64,000 nucleotides of DNA from assembly GCA_023410535.1 (NCBI GenBank), contig JAEYPR010000019.1:129677-193676 (forward strand), in the 5' to 3' direction. The DNA comes from Bacillota bacterium (GTDB lineage Bacteria > Bacillota > UBA4882 > UBA8346). Both the position numbers and the translations under genes were made by a program. Below the pieces are notes generated by a model. That model was not told the origin of the DNA. It searched no databases and saw only the letters and a program-made list of their open reading frames with translations. Positions 17,589-26,671 of this stretch are shown one piece after another (position 1 is the first letter of the stretch; each line of letters opens with the position of its first letter).

Positions 17589-18329
17589 TTAATTAAAATG
17601 ATAGTTTTTATTCTCTAAAATTGCCCGGACCCGTTCCAAGTCATCCGGCGTGTCCACACCGACCGAATCTTGAGCCACCTCGATAACTTGAATCCGGTAA
17701 CCGTACGATAAGACCCGCAATTGTTCCAAGGATTCGGCCAGTTCCAATTGGCTCTGGGGCAACTCGACATATTTCAATAGAAAATCGCGGCGATAGCCGT
17801 AAAGACCCACATGTTTCCAATATCGGGCCGCTTCTTTTTTGCGCGGATAGGGAATGGGCGAACGCGAAAAATAGAGCGCCAGCCCATTTTCGTCGGTAAC
17901 TACCTTTACCACCGAGGGTTCGTCAATTTGGGCCTGCTCCACCAGCCGAACTTTCGCCGTTGACATCGACAGATCGGAATTATCCATCAAAGGCCGGACA
18001 ATTGAATCAACGACCTCGCCTTGGATTAACGGTTCATCACCTTGAATGTTAATGACCAGATCGCACTGATGCCGCCGCGCCACCTCCGCCAATCGGTCAG
18101 TGCCGGTCGGATGGTTGGCGGAGGTCATTTCGACTGCACCGCCAAATTGTTTTACCGCATCGAAGATGCGTTGGTCATCGGTCGCAACAACGATCTCATC
18201 CACCAGAGTTGCGGTATGCGCCGCCTCATATACCCATTGGATCATCGGCTTTCCGGCAATCTGCAATAGTGGTTTTCCAGGTAAACGAGTCGATTGATAC
18301 CGGGCAGGAATCACACCTAATACCTTCAT
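17589..18329 (-). CDS. kdsB: CMP-Kdo synthetase (3-deoxy-manno-octulosonate cytidylyltransferase)
   Basis: 246 residues. It activates Kdo with CTP for transfer to lipid A. The N-terminal nucleotide-binding segment IPARYQSTRLPGKPL (residues 6-20), VINIQGDEPLI near 93 with the metal-binding Asp, and the C-terminal VGVDTPDDLERVR are family hallmarks. It is seven bases downstream of lpxK and 69 bases upstream of kdsA. Confidence 0.96.
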   Translation of the reverse strand: MKVLGVIPARYQSTRLPGKPLLQIAGKPMIQWVYEAAHTATLVDEIVVATDDQRIFDAVKQFGGAVEMTSANHPTGTDRLAEVARRHQCDLVINIQGDEPLIQGEVVDSIVRPLMDNSDLSMSTAKVRLVEQAQIDEPSVVKVVTDENGLALYFSRSPIPYPRKKEAARYWKHVGLYGYRRDFLLKYVELPQSQLELAESLEQLRVLSYGYRIQVIEVAQDSVGVDTPDDLERVRAILENKNYHFN

Positions 18330-18336
18330 GATTGAA

Positions 18337-19473
18337 TCAACCTTTCTTTTGGAGCGTCACCAAAACTTGCTCCAATATGTTTGGAGGGTGAACAGTGAAG
18401 TCCAATGTCAGAATCAAAACCTTTAATCCCGCTTGTTGAAACAGCCGGTTATAACCGTTTAGTTTGACTGCATCTTTGGCGGTAACGATTATTTCTTTCA
18501 GCCCAACCGAATTGATGTTTTGAATCAATTCGGCGATGGCTGCTTCAGACCAATGATAATGATCGGGAAAAAGCCATTGTTGTTCCAAGACCGGTTCAAA
18601 TGCGCGAATTGTCTGAAGCAACTGTTCCGGATTTCCGATGGCGGTAGCGATGCCGATCCGACGGCCTTTTAGGTACCGGTTGGCGGGTTGTCCCAATTTG
18701 CCCTGATCCCAGTCTTCCATCGCGACAACTTCCGGTTCGACCGGATTGGCCATACCAATTTGCGCCTCGGGATTTAGCTGTTTTAGCCTTGTGGTCAACT
18801 GGTCTAAATCTGCACTCGCCAGATGTTGAGTTCGCGTAAGCAGGATCACTTTCCCCCGCCGCAGCCCCCGCACCGGCTCCCGCAGAATTCCCCGCGGGAT
18901 TAAATGCCCGTTGTCAAAAGGTCTCCTGGCGTCAAGCAAAATAATATCCAGATCGCGTTGGAGTCCCCAATATTGTAGCCCATCATCTAAAATAAAACAA
19001 TCGATTCCGGAATGTCCGGCGAGCGCCCGGCGACCCATGGCGTAGCGGTCTCTACCAACCGCAACGGTCAAATCGGGCAGCAACTTGGCGATAAGGTAGG
19101 GTTCGTCCCCGACATGCTCGGGTAAGCGCTGTTCGAGATCAGAATGGCTAAAGACCATCCCCGCTTCCTGAGCCTTACCTCCATAACCGCGAGTCAAAAC
19201 AGCCGGATGATAGCCGGCCGCTTGAAGCTGCTTGGCCAACCAAACTACGGTGGGCGTTTTCCCGGTCCCGCCGGCGACGAGGTTACCGATACTAAGAACC
19301 GGCACTGGCAAACGCCGAGGCCGGGTCGATAAACGATGCAACTGCAACAGCAGCCAATAAACGCCTTCCAGGAGGGTCAATAAGAGCAAGACCAACCTGG
19401 CGATCAGGCCGCTTTGCTCACCGGCAATCACTTGGGTTAAGTATTGGACAAGCGGTGTATCCTGGCGATTCAA
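18337..19473 (-). CDS. lpxK: Tetraacyldisaccharide 4'-kinase
   Basis: 378 residues. LpxK phosphorylates the 4' position of the lipid A disaccharide at the cytoplasmic face of the inner membrane. An N-terminal membrane anchor (LIARLVLLLLTLLEGVYWLLL) precedes the Walker A loop SIGNLVAGGTGKTP near residue 65; DDGLQYWGLQRDLDIILLD near 168 is also characteristic. It overlaps the waaA stop by four bases, which suggests translational coupling. It shows the cell makes genuine lipid A. Confidence 0.95.
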   Translation of the reverse strand: MNRQDTPLVQYLTQVIAGEQSGLIARLVLLLLTLLEGVYWLLLQLHRLSTRPRRLPVPVLSIGNLVAGGTGKTPTVVWLAKQLQAAGYHPAVLTRGYGGKAQEAGMVFSHSDLEQRLPEHVGDEPYLIAKLLPDLTVAVGRDRYAMGRRALAGHSGIDCFILDDGLQYWGLQRDLDIILLDARRPFDNGHLIPRGILREPVRGLRRGKVILLTRTQHLASADLDQLTTRLKQLNPEAQIGMANPVEPEVVAMEDWDQGKLGQPANRYLKGRRIGIATAIGNPEQLLQTIRAFEPVLEQQWLFPDHYHWSEAAIAELIQNINSVGLKEIIVTAKDAVKLNGYNRLFQQAGLKVLILTLDFTVHPPNILEQVLVTLQKKG

Positions 19474-20762
19474 GCTTCCCTCTCCAAAAGATCGGCAATC
19501 AGGCGGACACTGTTCGCGGCGGCGCCTTGATTAGCAATCACGGCTTGTCTGGCCTTTTCTGCCAATATTTCATAACGTTGCCGATCGGTAATAAGTTCCT
19601 TAACGGTTTGGGCCAATTCCGCGGCATCGGCTACTGTTATCCCGGCGCTAACGGCCTCCAGTAATTCTTTACTCTCCTGCTGGCCGTGCATATATGGTCC
19701 GAAAATCACCGGTTTGCGTTGCACCGCTGCCTCGACCACATTATGACCGCCAATATCGACTAGGCTGCCGCCGACAAAAACCGCGTCGGCCACCGCGTAA
19801 GACAAGCCCAATTCACCAAAGGTATCAAGCAATAAAACTTGAGGAGTTTCGGGAACATCCACGGCAGTACGGCATACAAACTTCAAATCCGCCGCCGTTA
19901 ATAACTGTGCCACCTCGTCTGCCCGGTCGGGATGACGCGGAGCGAGAATCAGATAATAGGACCGCTGCTTAAGGAGTTCGCGATAGGCCGCGATCACCTG
20001 TTCTTCCTCGCCATGGTGGGTACTGGCGGCGGTAAATATCGGCACTTCGCCGTTCCAACCATATTGGTTACGGAATGCTTCCAAAACCTCCGGCGTAAAA
20101 ACCGGATAGGCTTGATCAAATTTGGCGTTTCCGGTCACCATAATCCGGTCCAACGGCGCTCCCAAGGTCCCAATGCGGTTGGCGTCCTCCGCTGATTGCA
20201 TTGCCAGGAGATCCAGTTGGGATAAGACCACTTTTAAAAAGGGCGTCAATTTTAAGTATTTACCATAGGAGCGGTTGCTGATTCGACCGTTCACCATGAC
20301 GACCTTGGCGCCGGATTGCCGACAGTAGCGAATCGCATTCGGCCAAATCTCGGTTTCGATCATCACGAACAGTTTCGGCTGAACCCGCTTAACAAAGCTT
20401 TTAATAAACAGTGGAAAGTCAAACGGGAAATACGTGATTGGGGTGGTCGCGCCGAGTAATTTTTGAGCCATCGCTTGACCGGTCGGGGTAGTCGTAGTGA
20501 AGACCACTTGATAATCGGGCAACATCTCTCGTAACTTATTGACAATACAATGGGCGACAACAGTCTCGCCCACCGAAACCGCCTGGACCCAGATGACCGG
20601 GGCCTGCAGTTGTTTGACGAATTCCGGGGTTAAATTATGAAAATAAGGCAAGACCGGCCGTTTTAAGACAATGTTCCGAATGATAAAATAGGGAATGAAA
20701 AAAAGCGAAATCAGCGTCAGAAATGAATTGTAGAGGAGATAATTTATTTTGAGTTTACCCAT
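19470..20762 (-). CDS. waaA: Kdo transferase (3-deoxy-D-manno-octulosonic-acid transferase)
   Basis: 430 residues, GT30 family. It transfers Kdo from CMP-Kdo onto the lipid A precursor at the inner membrane. Seen are an N-terminal hydrophobic anchor, WVQAVSVGETVVAH with the catalytic Glu near residue 65, VMIETEIWPN near 135, MVNGRISNRSYGKY near 155, APRHPDR near 270, and GGHNVVEAA near 340. The start overlaps the preceding acyltransferase gene by 19 bases and the end overlaps lpxK. Confidence 0.95.
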   Translation of the reverse strand: MGKLKINYLLYNSFLTLISLFFIPYFIIRNIVLKRPVLPYFHNLTPEFVKQLQAPVIWVQAVSVGETVVAHCIVNKLREMLPDYQVVFTTTTPTGQAMAQKLLGATTPITYFPFDFPLFIKSFVKRVQPKLFVMIETEIWPNAIRYCRQSGAKVVMVNGRISNRSYGKYLKLTPFLKVVLSQLDLLAMQSAEDANRIGTLGAPLDRIMVTGNAKFDQAYPVFTPEVLEAFRNQYGWNGEVPIFTAASTHHGEEEQVIAAYRELLKQRSYYLILAPRHPDRADEVAQLLTAADLKFVCRTAVDVPETPQVLLLDTFGELGLSYAVADAVFVGGSLVDIGGHNVVEAAVQRKPVIFGPYMHGQQESKELLEAVSAGITVADAAELAQTVKELITDRQRYEILAEKARQAVIANQGAAANSVRLIADLLEREA

Positions 20763-21430
20763 TGTCGCAGGATCTCCTCCCCCCGGCGGTTTGCTTCATG
20801 AATCGCTTCCCGGAGCCGAACTTTCTCCAACTCCAGTTGTTCATCGGTTAAGTCGGCGGTTACGGTAATGGGCGCGCCAAAATAAGCCACACAACGGCAA
20901 AAAGGTTTGGGGATGACAAACTTGTCCCAGCTTTTTTCGGAAACCCACTGCCGATCATAAACAAACGCCACCGGAATCAAGGCGGCGCCGGTCTTCTGCG
21001 CCAGATAAATCCCGCCGGGTTCAATGTGATAAATCGGTCCCCGGGGACCGTCGGGCGTCAAGGCAATACCGGCTCCCTTGCGTAAAACCCGCATTAATTC
21101 GATTAAACCGCGGACCGCTCCTTTCGAACTCGACCCCCGGATGATCTGCCAACCAAACCGGCGCATGATCGAACTGGAATAATCACCGTCCCGGCTCAAA
21201 CTGGACAAGATATAATAACCACAACCACGAAAAAAATAAAATCCCATCAGTTGCTGTCCATGCCATGAATTGAGGATAAAACCGTTTTTCCCGGCAAACT
21301 GGTCCAATTGTTCCCGACCGATCACCCGATAACGAATCGTCAAACACAGCAAAGCGATCAAGCGAAACCCAAGGGTTACGGCAAGTTTTGCCTTGAGTTG
21401 CTTTTTCATTTTACGGAGAAAATATTTCAT
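20744..21430 (-). CDS. DUF374 family lysophospholipid acyltransferase-like protein
   Basis: 228 residues, first gene of the LPS operon. The DUF374 pattern is clear: LNSWHGQQL near 55, a block ending RGSSSKGAVRGL near 105, and TPDGPRGP near 128. Members are often encoded beside waaA and lpxK and are thought to transfer acyl groups in lipid A synthesis, though few were tested. The N-terminal segment is basic and hydrophobic, suggesting membrane association. Its 3' end overlaps waaA by 19 bases. Confidence 0.88.
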   Translation of the reverse strand: MKYFLRKMKKQLKAKLAVTLGFRLIALLCLTIRYRVIGREQLDQFAGKNGFILNSWHGQQLMGFYFFRGCGYYILSSLSRDGDYSSSIMRRFGWQIIRGSSSKGAVRGLIELMRVLRKGAGIALTPDGPRGPIYHIEPGGIYLAQKTGAALIPVAFVYDRQWVSEKSWDKFVIPKPFCRCVAYFGAPITVTADLTDEQLELEKVRLREAIHEANRRGEEILRQWVNSK

Positions 21431-21487
21431 ATGCCATCCTTATTAACGATAATATCAATAACCCAACCGTGCGTTCGTTGGTGATTC

Positions 21488-21513
21488 TAAAAAAATAGCT
21501 CTTGAAAAGAGCT
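21488..21513 (-). terminator. Leader terminator (possible attenuator) of the LPS operon
   Basis: Minus-strand stem AGCTCTT (21507-21513 complement) with AAGAGCT and a 3-nt loop, followed by ATTTTTTT. It lies 43 bases after the predicted -10 and 58 bases before the first gene, so full-length LPS transcripts must pass it. Confidence 0.62.
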
Positions 21514-21555
21514 TTGGTAGCTAAACCGTTGTCAGTTCTGTAAACCGACGCTTTT

Positions 21556-21584
21556 ATTTTACCATATCCAATTCACATTGTTAA
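21556..21584 (-). promoter_or_regulatory. Promoter of the LPS operon
   Basis: On the minus strand TTAACA, 17 bases, TAAAAT: a good sigma-A-type promoter about 125 bases before the first gene. Confidence 0.65.
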
Positions 21585-21746
21585 TAACCGACTTAACTTT
21601 TACTTTACCGATAACTCGATTTTAAAGCACATTTCATGACACGCTCATTTGACTGCGGATTGGTTCTCATCTATAATGAAACTGTTTCCTGCGGGTTTCC
21701 GGTTCGTTTTAAACGTGGCATGTCGGAGCAATTTGGGGGATTGTTG

Positions 21747-23381
21747 GTGATTACTTTACTTGAAAAACTAAACGGGCGCAAGACCGTGCTCATGCTATTC
21801 TTGTTATTCGCACCGTTATTATTGATGTTTTTAGGAACCCCGAGCCTTTGGGACCAGGATGAGAGCGTTTATGGCGAGATCTCCCGCCAAATGGCCGTCC
21901 GCCACGATTATCTCGGCGCTTATTACAACGATCAATTTCGTCCTGAGAAACCTCCGCTCAACTACTGGATCAATGTTTTTTGCTATCGGATCTTCGGGAT
22001 GAATGAGTTTGCCACCCGGCTTGGCTCTTGCCTGTTTGGACTTTTCGGGCTGATTTTGGTCTATTTGATCGCCAAACGGTTATTTAATAAACGCACCGGC
22101 ATTTTAGCCTGTTTGATGCTGGGTACCGCCTTTCTTTATTTTGTCGAAACCCAGTTGGCGATCATTGATACCACCTTGTCATTTTTTATCGCGCTAACGC
22201 TCTATTGGTTTTATATTGGCTATTTTGAGGAAAAACCACAGTTTTTATTGTGGATGGGAGTTCCGGTCGGTTTGGGTATCTTGGCGAAAGGGCCGGTGGG
22301 ATTGTTGCTCCCGGCTATGGTTGGGCTGAGCTGCTGGTTGGTGTTTACCTTCAAATTCGGCTATCAACCAAGGCGCTTGTTTAACCGTTGGTTACTGGGG
22401 GGCCTGTTTGTCGCCGCCGTCATCAGCTTACCCTGGTATTTGCTGATGTGGTTGCAGTTCGGGATGAGGTTCATCAACGAACACTTCGGCTACCATATGT
22501 TTCGTCGTTTTACGACACCCATCGAAAACCATGGTGGAAATTGGTTATACCTATTTTATTATCTATTCTGGCTGATTATCGGGTTTATTCCCTGGACCGG
22601 CCAGCTCTGGGGCTCGTTTCAAAGGGCTTGGCAACGCTGGCGCGAACCGCGGTTTTTCTTTATTGGTTCCTGGTTTATATTGTTGTTTGCATTCTTTTCA
22701 ATCTCCCAAACCAAGCTACCCGGCTATATCGTACCGATTTTTCCGCCAGTGGCGGTACTCTTAGCCAACTGGTGGGATGAGTTGTTCGACCATAAACATA
22801 CCAGTAACTTATGGATCGGCATGTTTGTCCAATTCGGCGTTTCGTCGCTCTTTGCTATGCTGCTCCTGGTAGTCGGCTCCCAACTCCCGTCCGGATACGG
22901 TTATGCCGTGGGAATCTTTTTCCTGCTTCCGCTGAGCTTTATCGTCAGCGCTTTGATCATTCGTTACCGGACGAGACGTCAAGCCGCTAACCAAATCTTT
23001 TTTAATGTTACCTTCGTTACTTTTTATCTTGTCTGGGCAATCTTCCTTGGCGCGCTGATTCCGGTCATGGAAGTATATAAGCCCACTAAATACCTGTCCC
23101 AGCACGTAAAAAAGATCGTCACCCCGCAAGACATTGTAGTTTCGAATATCAAAAATACGTTTAGCGCTCCGTTTTATACCGGCCGTCATGTAGAACGGAT
23201 TAATTCGCAGCAAGCTTTTCTAAGAATGTGGCATAATAACTCTCGCAGAGTCTTGGCGCTGGTTGAAAAGAAAACATTGCAAGCGCTCAAAAATTCAAAC
23301 CAGCTCTATTATGTGCTCGCGCAACATGGATCGGGTTATCTGATCTCCAATCGACCGCCGGTTGGGGAATCAAAAGAATAA
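21747..23381 (+). CDS. GT39/ArnT-like membrane glycosyltransferase
   Basis: 544 residues from a GTG preceded by GGGGGA at six bases; in-frame ATGs at 21636 and 21720 lack such a site. It is a polytopic protein with about twelve predicted membrane segments. The first periplasmic loop has WDQDESVYGEISRQM, the acidic motif of ArnT/PMT-family enzymes that use undecaprenyl-phosphate sugars. FRPEKPPLNYW follows near residue 72, also ArnT-like. Such enzymes add aminoarabinose or other sugars to lipid A or other envelope targets at the outer face of the inner membrane. The sugar is unknown; no arn synthesis genes are near. Confidence 0.85.
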   Translation: MITLLEKLNGRKTVLMLFLLFAPLLLMFLGTPSLWDQDESVYGEISRQMAVRHDYLGAYYNDQFRPEKPPLNYWINVFCYRIFGMNEFATRLGSCLFGLFGLILVYLIAKRLFNKRTGILACLMLGTAFLYFVETQLAIIDTTLSFFIALTLYWFYIGYFEEKPQFLLWMGVPVGLGILAKGPVGLLLPAMVGLSCWLVFTFKFGYQPRRLFNRWLLGGLFVAAVISLPWYLLMWLQFGMRFINEHFGYHMFRRFTTPIENHGGNWLYLFYYLFWLIIGFIPWTGQLWGSFQRAWQRWREPRFFFIGSWFILLFAFFSISQTKLPGYIVPIFPPVAVLLANWWDELFDHKHTSNLWIGMFVQFGVSSLFAMLLLVVGSQLPSGYGYAVGIFFLLPLSFIVSALIIRYRTRRQAANQIFFNVTFVTFYLVWAIFLGALIPVMEVYKPTKYLSQHVKKIVTPQDIVVSNIKNTFSAPFYTGRHVERINSQQAFLRMWHNNSRRVLALVEKKTLQALKNSNQLYYVLAQHGSGYLISNRPPVGESKE

Positions 23382-23405
23382 GTTGAATAAAGGAGCCCGC
23401 AATCG

Positions 23406-23774
23406 ATGAATCGGTGGGTTTTGCAGGTTATCATCTCGGTCACGCTCGGCGTCGCCGGTCAACTGCTTTTTAAAGAAGGCGCGTCAAAACTTGATGTCTC
23501 TGTCTCCGGAGCGGGCGGTATTTTGCAACTGCTCTGGCGGATGTTTACCAATCCGTGGGTTTTTGTCGGATTGGTCTGTTATGGCTTATCGACCATTCTC
23601 TGGATTTTAATTTTAAAAGAAAAAGATTTATCCATGGTTTATCCGATGTTAGCCAGCGGTTATATTTTGGTGGTCTTATTTTCCTGGTTAGTGCGACATG
23701 AAACAATTACCCCGTCGCGTTGGCTGGGTGCGGCAGTAATTTCGCTCGGAGTCTGGTTGATCGCCCGCAGCTAA
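23406..23774 (+). CDS. Small EamA/SMR-type transporter, ArnE-like flippase subunit
   Basis: 122 residues with four predicted membrane segments (about 5-15, 44-65, 75-93, 103-120). The YPMLASGYILVVLFSW block in the third to fourth segments is typical of ArnE/ArnF and related EamA half-transporters, which move undecaprenyl-phosphate sugars across the inner membrane. It begins 24 bases after the GT39 gene and is closed by a strong terminator, so the two likely act together: flipping a lipid-linked sugar and then transferring it. No second ArnF-like half is present. Confidence 0.82.
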   Translation: MNRWVLQVIISVTLGVAGQLLFKEGASKLDVSVSGAGGILQLLWRMFTNPWVFVGLVCYGLSTILWILILKEKDLSMVYPMLASGYILVVLFSWLVRHETITPSRWLGAAVISLGVWLIARS

Positions 23775-23786
23775 AATTGCAGGTTG

Positions 23787-23820
23787 AAAAAGGCTCCACT
23801 AAAATTAGTGGGGCCTTTTT
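23787..23820. terminator. Bidirectional terminator
   Basis: A 14-bp stem (one G-T pair) with a six-base loop, flanked by A5 and T5, between two convergent genes; it overlaps the stop codon of the minus-strand gene by two bases. Confidence 0.9.
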
Positions 23821-24427
23821 AGTGCAACATGCGGTTGACAGGGCCGTTCTTGTAAGCATATGCACTCAGTTTGTCATAGGGAATGGCGAATTCGGGGACT
23901 CCCCATTCCGGTACGGTCAATTCGTTGATTTGAAAAAAGATCATTAGGTTAGTAGCGGTGAGAAAAAAATCTTGATTTTTCGAGATACTGATAAACTCAT
24001 TGTTCAAAGTTAGGTTACGCTGAGTAATTTCCGCCTGGATCCATTGATTCACCATGGTCAGGTAATCGCTGTCATCATTAAACAAATCCCGGAACTTAAA
24101 AGCATCACCACTGCGGAGGTCAAACGTCATTCCTTTTACCGTGCTGATCCCGCTGGTCGAACCCGAAACCCATGAAGCCATCTCCAAGCGTAGACTCACA
24201 AGGCCCCGGGTATTCAATTTCAGTTGATAGCTGCCGGCCACTTCCCGCTGGGAATCCAGCTCAAACCCGTGGGCATGAATCATATGCCGGATCTTTTTAT
24301 CAATGTCGTCGTTGACTTTTTTTAGTACTTTTTTATCTCGCAGCCCTTCCAGCTCAGGCATAATTAGGTTTAAGCGCGGTTTAGCGACCCTTTTCGGAAA
24401 GACGCGGGCAATCGGTTCATCTCCCAT
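23819..24427 (-). CDS. DUF3298/RsiV-like domain protein
   Basis: About 202 residues from an ATG with AGGAGG 12 bases upstream; a GTG three codons earlier is also possible. The middle and C-terminal parts resemble the DUF4163/DUF3298 region of RsiV-type proteins: INDDIDKKI-like helix, RLEMASWVSGSTSGIS, the FDLRSGDAFKFRDLF segment near residue 115, and a C-terminal EFAIPYDKLSAY. In RsiV this region binds lysozyme, but the present protein has no visible signal peptide or membrane anchor and no sigma factor gene beside it. Function is unknown. Confidence 0.72.
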   Translation of the reverse strand: MGDEPIARVFPKRVAKPRLNLIMPELEGLRDKKVLKKVNDDIDKKIRHMIHAHGFELDSQREVAGSYQLKLNTRGLVSLRLEMASWVSGSTSGISTVKGMTFDLRSGDAFKFRDLFNDDSDYLTMVNQWIQAEITQRNLTLNNEFISISKNQDFFLTATNLMIFFQINELTVPEWGVPEFAIPYDKLSAYAYKNGPVNRMLH

Positions 24428-24601
24428 CTTGCTCACACTCCTCCTAGGATATATATTCAAACCGCTTGAAAATGTTACTTCGTCCCGAATAAAAACCGTG
24501 TCAAAGTAGGGATGGAATTAATATTTCTTCGGAGTGGCTTTCAGCTGTTTATTGATGTTCTCATTTTAGCCAATCGGAACCAAAAGCACCCCTGGCGTTT
24601 T

Positions 24602-25123
24602 TCAATTGTCGTCGCCAAATCGATCAAGGACGGTAGTGACAATGGACTGCACCGCCGCTTCAAGCGTTTTAGCGGAGCAATCCACGACCAGGTCGGCGTA
24701 GCGTTCGTAAAGCGGCGTTCGTTCATTATAAAGATCAATCAAGCGTTGTCCCGCCCCTAAAGCAATCCCCCGGCTAGCCATATTGCTGATGCGGCATTCG
24801 ATTTCCGCGTAAGGCAATTGCAAATAGACGATGATTCCGTTTTGGCCGAGGTGCTTCATGGCGTTCTGATCGTAAACGACACTGCCGCCGGTGGCGATCA
24901 CCGCATTGACGATTTCGACCTGCCGGAGCACTCGCGCTTCGATCTGCAGGAACTTTGCGACACCATCTTGGTCAATAATCGCTTGAAGCAAGCGGCCTTC
25001 TTTTTCTTGGATTAACAGATCGGTGTCCAGGAATGATTTCCCCAATGTTTTTGCCAGCAATACTCCAAGCGTGCTTTTACCGGCGCCCGGCATCCCGATC
25101 AGGACGATATTTTGATGATTCAT
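24602..25123 (-). CDS. aroK: Shikimate kinase
   Basis: 173 residues. It phosphorylates shikimate with ATP in the chorismate pathway. The Walker A loop GMPGAGKSTLG is at residues 8-18, the DTD shikimate-binding motif in FLDTDLLI near 36, the substrate Arg in the LQIEARVLRQ segment near 62, GGS near 80, and the lid RISNMASRGIALG near 110. It stands alone; the other aro genes are not here. GGGGTG precedes the ATG. Confidence 0.95.
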   Translation of the reverse strand: MNHQNIVLIGMPGAGKSTLGVLLAKTLGKSFLDTDLLIQEKEGRLLQAIIDQDGVAKFLQIEARVLRQVEIVNAVIATGGSVVYDQNAMKHLGQNGIIVYLQLPYAEIECRISNMASRGIALGAGQRLIDLYNERTPLYERYADLVVDCSAKTLEAAVQSIVTTVLDRFGDDN

Positions 25124-25207
25124 GGTGGCACCCCGTCGTTTTTAATGATACCGCTCCCCGCTGATTCGATCAACTTGCATGCATCCGAGTCAGTTGCTCC
25201 AATGACT

Positions 25208-25282
25208 AAAGCAAGTGCTTTGAATGGTTCAGGCACTTGCCGAAATAACAAAATCACTTGCCCGAATTAAGGCACATGCCTC
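25208..25282. repeat. Array of four short palindromes about 20 bp apart
   Basis: Within the aroK-csrA gap, related short palindromes occur four times: AAAGCAAGTGCTTT, GGCACTTGCC, TCACTTGCCC and GGCACATGCC, with centres near 25214, 25236, 25257 and 25275. The gap 25124-25500 holds no other gene. The array lies upstream of aroK and could bind a regulator. Confidence 0.5.
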
Positions 25283-25500
25283 AAACATTAAGTCATCCTA
25301 TCCAAGTTGAAATAAATAATTAAACATCTACTAAATTTATTTCAAAAACTTATACGAGGAGAATTTGTCGCAATCATGGTAGCCTAAATATTTCGTACGA
25401 CATATATTAATCATTCAACCTCTCGAATCCGGATCCCTGCTCCCGTTGTTTGCGCTCCCGTAAACTTTAAATAAAATGTTACAACGCCTGAATTCCTCTC

Positions 25501-25537
25501 TAAAAAACACGAAAACCAGAAGCGGTTGCTACTGGTT
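25501..25537 (-). terminator. Terminator after csrA
   Basis: A ten-base stem with one mismatch (25514-25523 with 25528-25537), followed on the minus strand by TTCGTGTTTTTTA; 30 bases past the csrA stop. Confidence 0.78.
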
Positions 25538-25566
25538 ATCAGCATTATCAATATATTCCTTATGGG

Positions 25567-25791
25567 TTATTTTTTAAACAATTTATCCAGCTTTTCGAGA
25601 TTAGGTTTGCTTAACGCGGCCAATTGGTTCTCTTTTTGAATTTCGCGATAAACTTCTTCGCGATGGACTGCGACCTCCCGGGGCGCGGTAATTCCCAGTT
25701 TGACCTGATCGCCCTTGACATCAACAATGGTGATCTTAACGTCATCACCAACCATTATGCTCTCGTTTAACTTACGGGTTAATACCAACAT
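25567..25791 (-). CDS. csrA: Carbon storage regulator CsrA
   Basis: 74 residues from the ATG of MLVLTRKLNESI, the invariant CsrA N-terminus; AGGATCC-type spacing and homology exclude the 12-codon upstream extension. CsrA is a dimeric RNA-binding protein that blocks ribosome sites on target mRNAs; in flagellated Bacillota it represses flagellin (hag) translation and is antagonised by FliW. The conserved ITIVDVKGDQVKLGITAP and the R in APREVAVHREEV, which bind RNA, are present. It is 174 bases downstream of fliW on the same strand. Confidence 0.96.
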   Translation of the reverse strand: MLVLTRKLNESIMVGDDVKITIVDVKGDQVKLGITAPREVAVHREEVYREIQKENQLAALSKPNLEKLDKLFKK

Positions 25792-25965
25792 CAGGGATCC
25801 TCCTTGACTTTGGAAGAATAATATCAATCAATCGTCGTCCGTTGCCGAAAATCGGCCACGTCAGCGAAAAGCTTGTGCGCATTTCCTTTTTCAAGGTATT
25901 CGGCACAAGCGAATAATCTGCTTTAAGATATTTTCTCCGGAAGTAAGAAAATCCCTTTTTTTATT

Positions 25966-26427
25966 TCAGCGCGCGGCAGTTTTTTTATTCGCAACGGGTT
26001 CGGCGGCGGCAAAAAGCGGATGCCGTAACGAATACGCCGGATTATTGATAATGATCTGTTTGGCTTTCCGGGTATGGTTACTGATAATAATCGGCGCCGC
26101 CAGATTTACGGTCGCTTGCGAAAGATCCGCCGGCAATACCACCACCGCATACGTTACGGCTTCGGCGGGATCGGAGAGCCCGATTTCCGCAACATCTTCA
26201 TCGGAAATATCAAATGAAAATCCTGGTGAGACCTGGCTAAACTCGATCAAAATCAACGCCAGGTCCGGCGATAACAACGATTGTAAGACAAAAAACGGCG
26301 ACCCTTCTTTGTACTGCAATATTGTATAGTCATGACAGTCCTCAAACCCGGGAACTCCGTGTTTGAACGTAACAATCTCATTGTCAGCAATCTCACGCAA
26401 GCCGAAAAATTTGGTCTCGATTTGCAT
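25966..26427 (-). CDS. fliW: Flagellar assembly factor FliW
   Basis: 153 residues, normal length. FliW binds either flagellin or CsrA and so links flagellin secretion to its synthesis. The N-terminal FGLREIADNEIVTFKHGVPGFE, the central SPFFVLQSLLSPDLALILI, and VVVLPADLSQATVNLAAPIIISNHTRKAKQIIINN are strongly family-like. It precedes csrA; the gap of 306 bases on its upstream side contains the flgL terminator and presumably the fliW promoter. Confidence 0.95.
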   Translation of the reverse strand: MQIETKFFGLREIADNEIVTFKHGVPGFEDCHDYTILQYKEGSPFFVLQSLLSPDLALILIEFSQVSPGFSFDISDEDVAEIGLSDPAEAVTYAVVVLPADLSQATVNLAAPIIISNHTRKAKQIIINNPAYSLRHPLFAAAEPVANKKTAAR

Positions 26428-26671
26428 CGTTTCAACCCTTTCCGAATCTTCTTATTAACCCTTCCTTTTTCCACCATTTTCAGGAAGAATTTCAATTACT
26501 CTATAATCTTCATCGGTATTTTTGATTTGATCTTTATAGTAAAATCATCCGGTTTAAAAATTTTCCGTTAATCCCCTGCCCTGACTGAATTGCGAGGTTT
26601 TTCGATTGCCGCAGACACGCTTCAGTCCACAATCACTATATATTATTACCTTGACCACTTTCGGTCACAAA

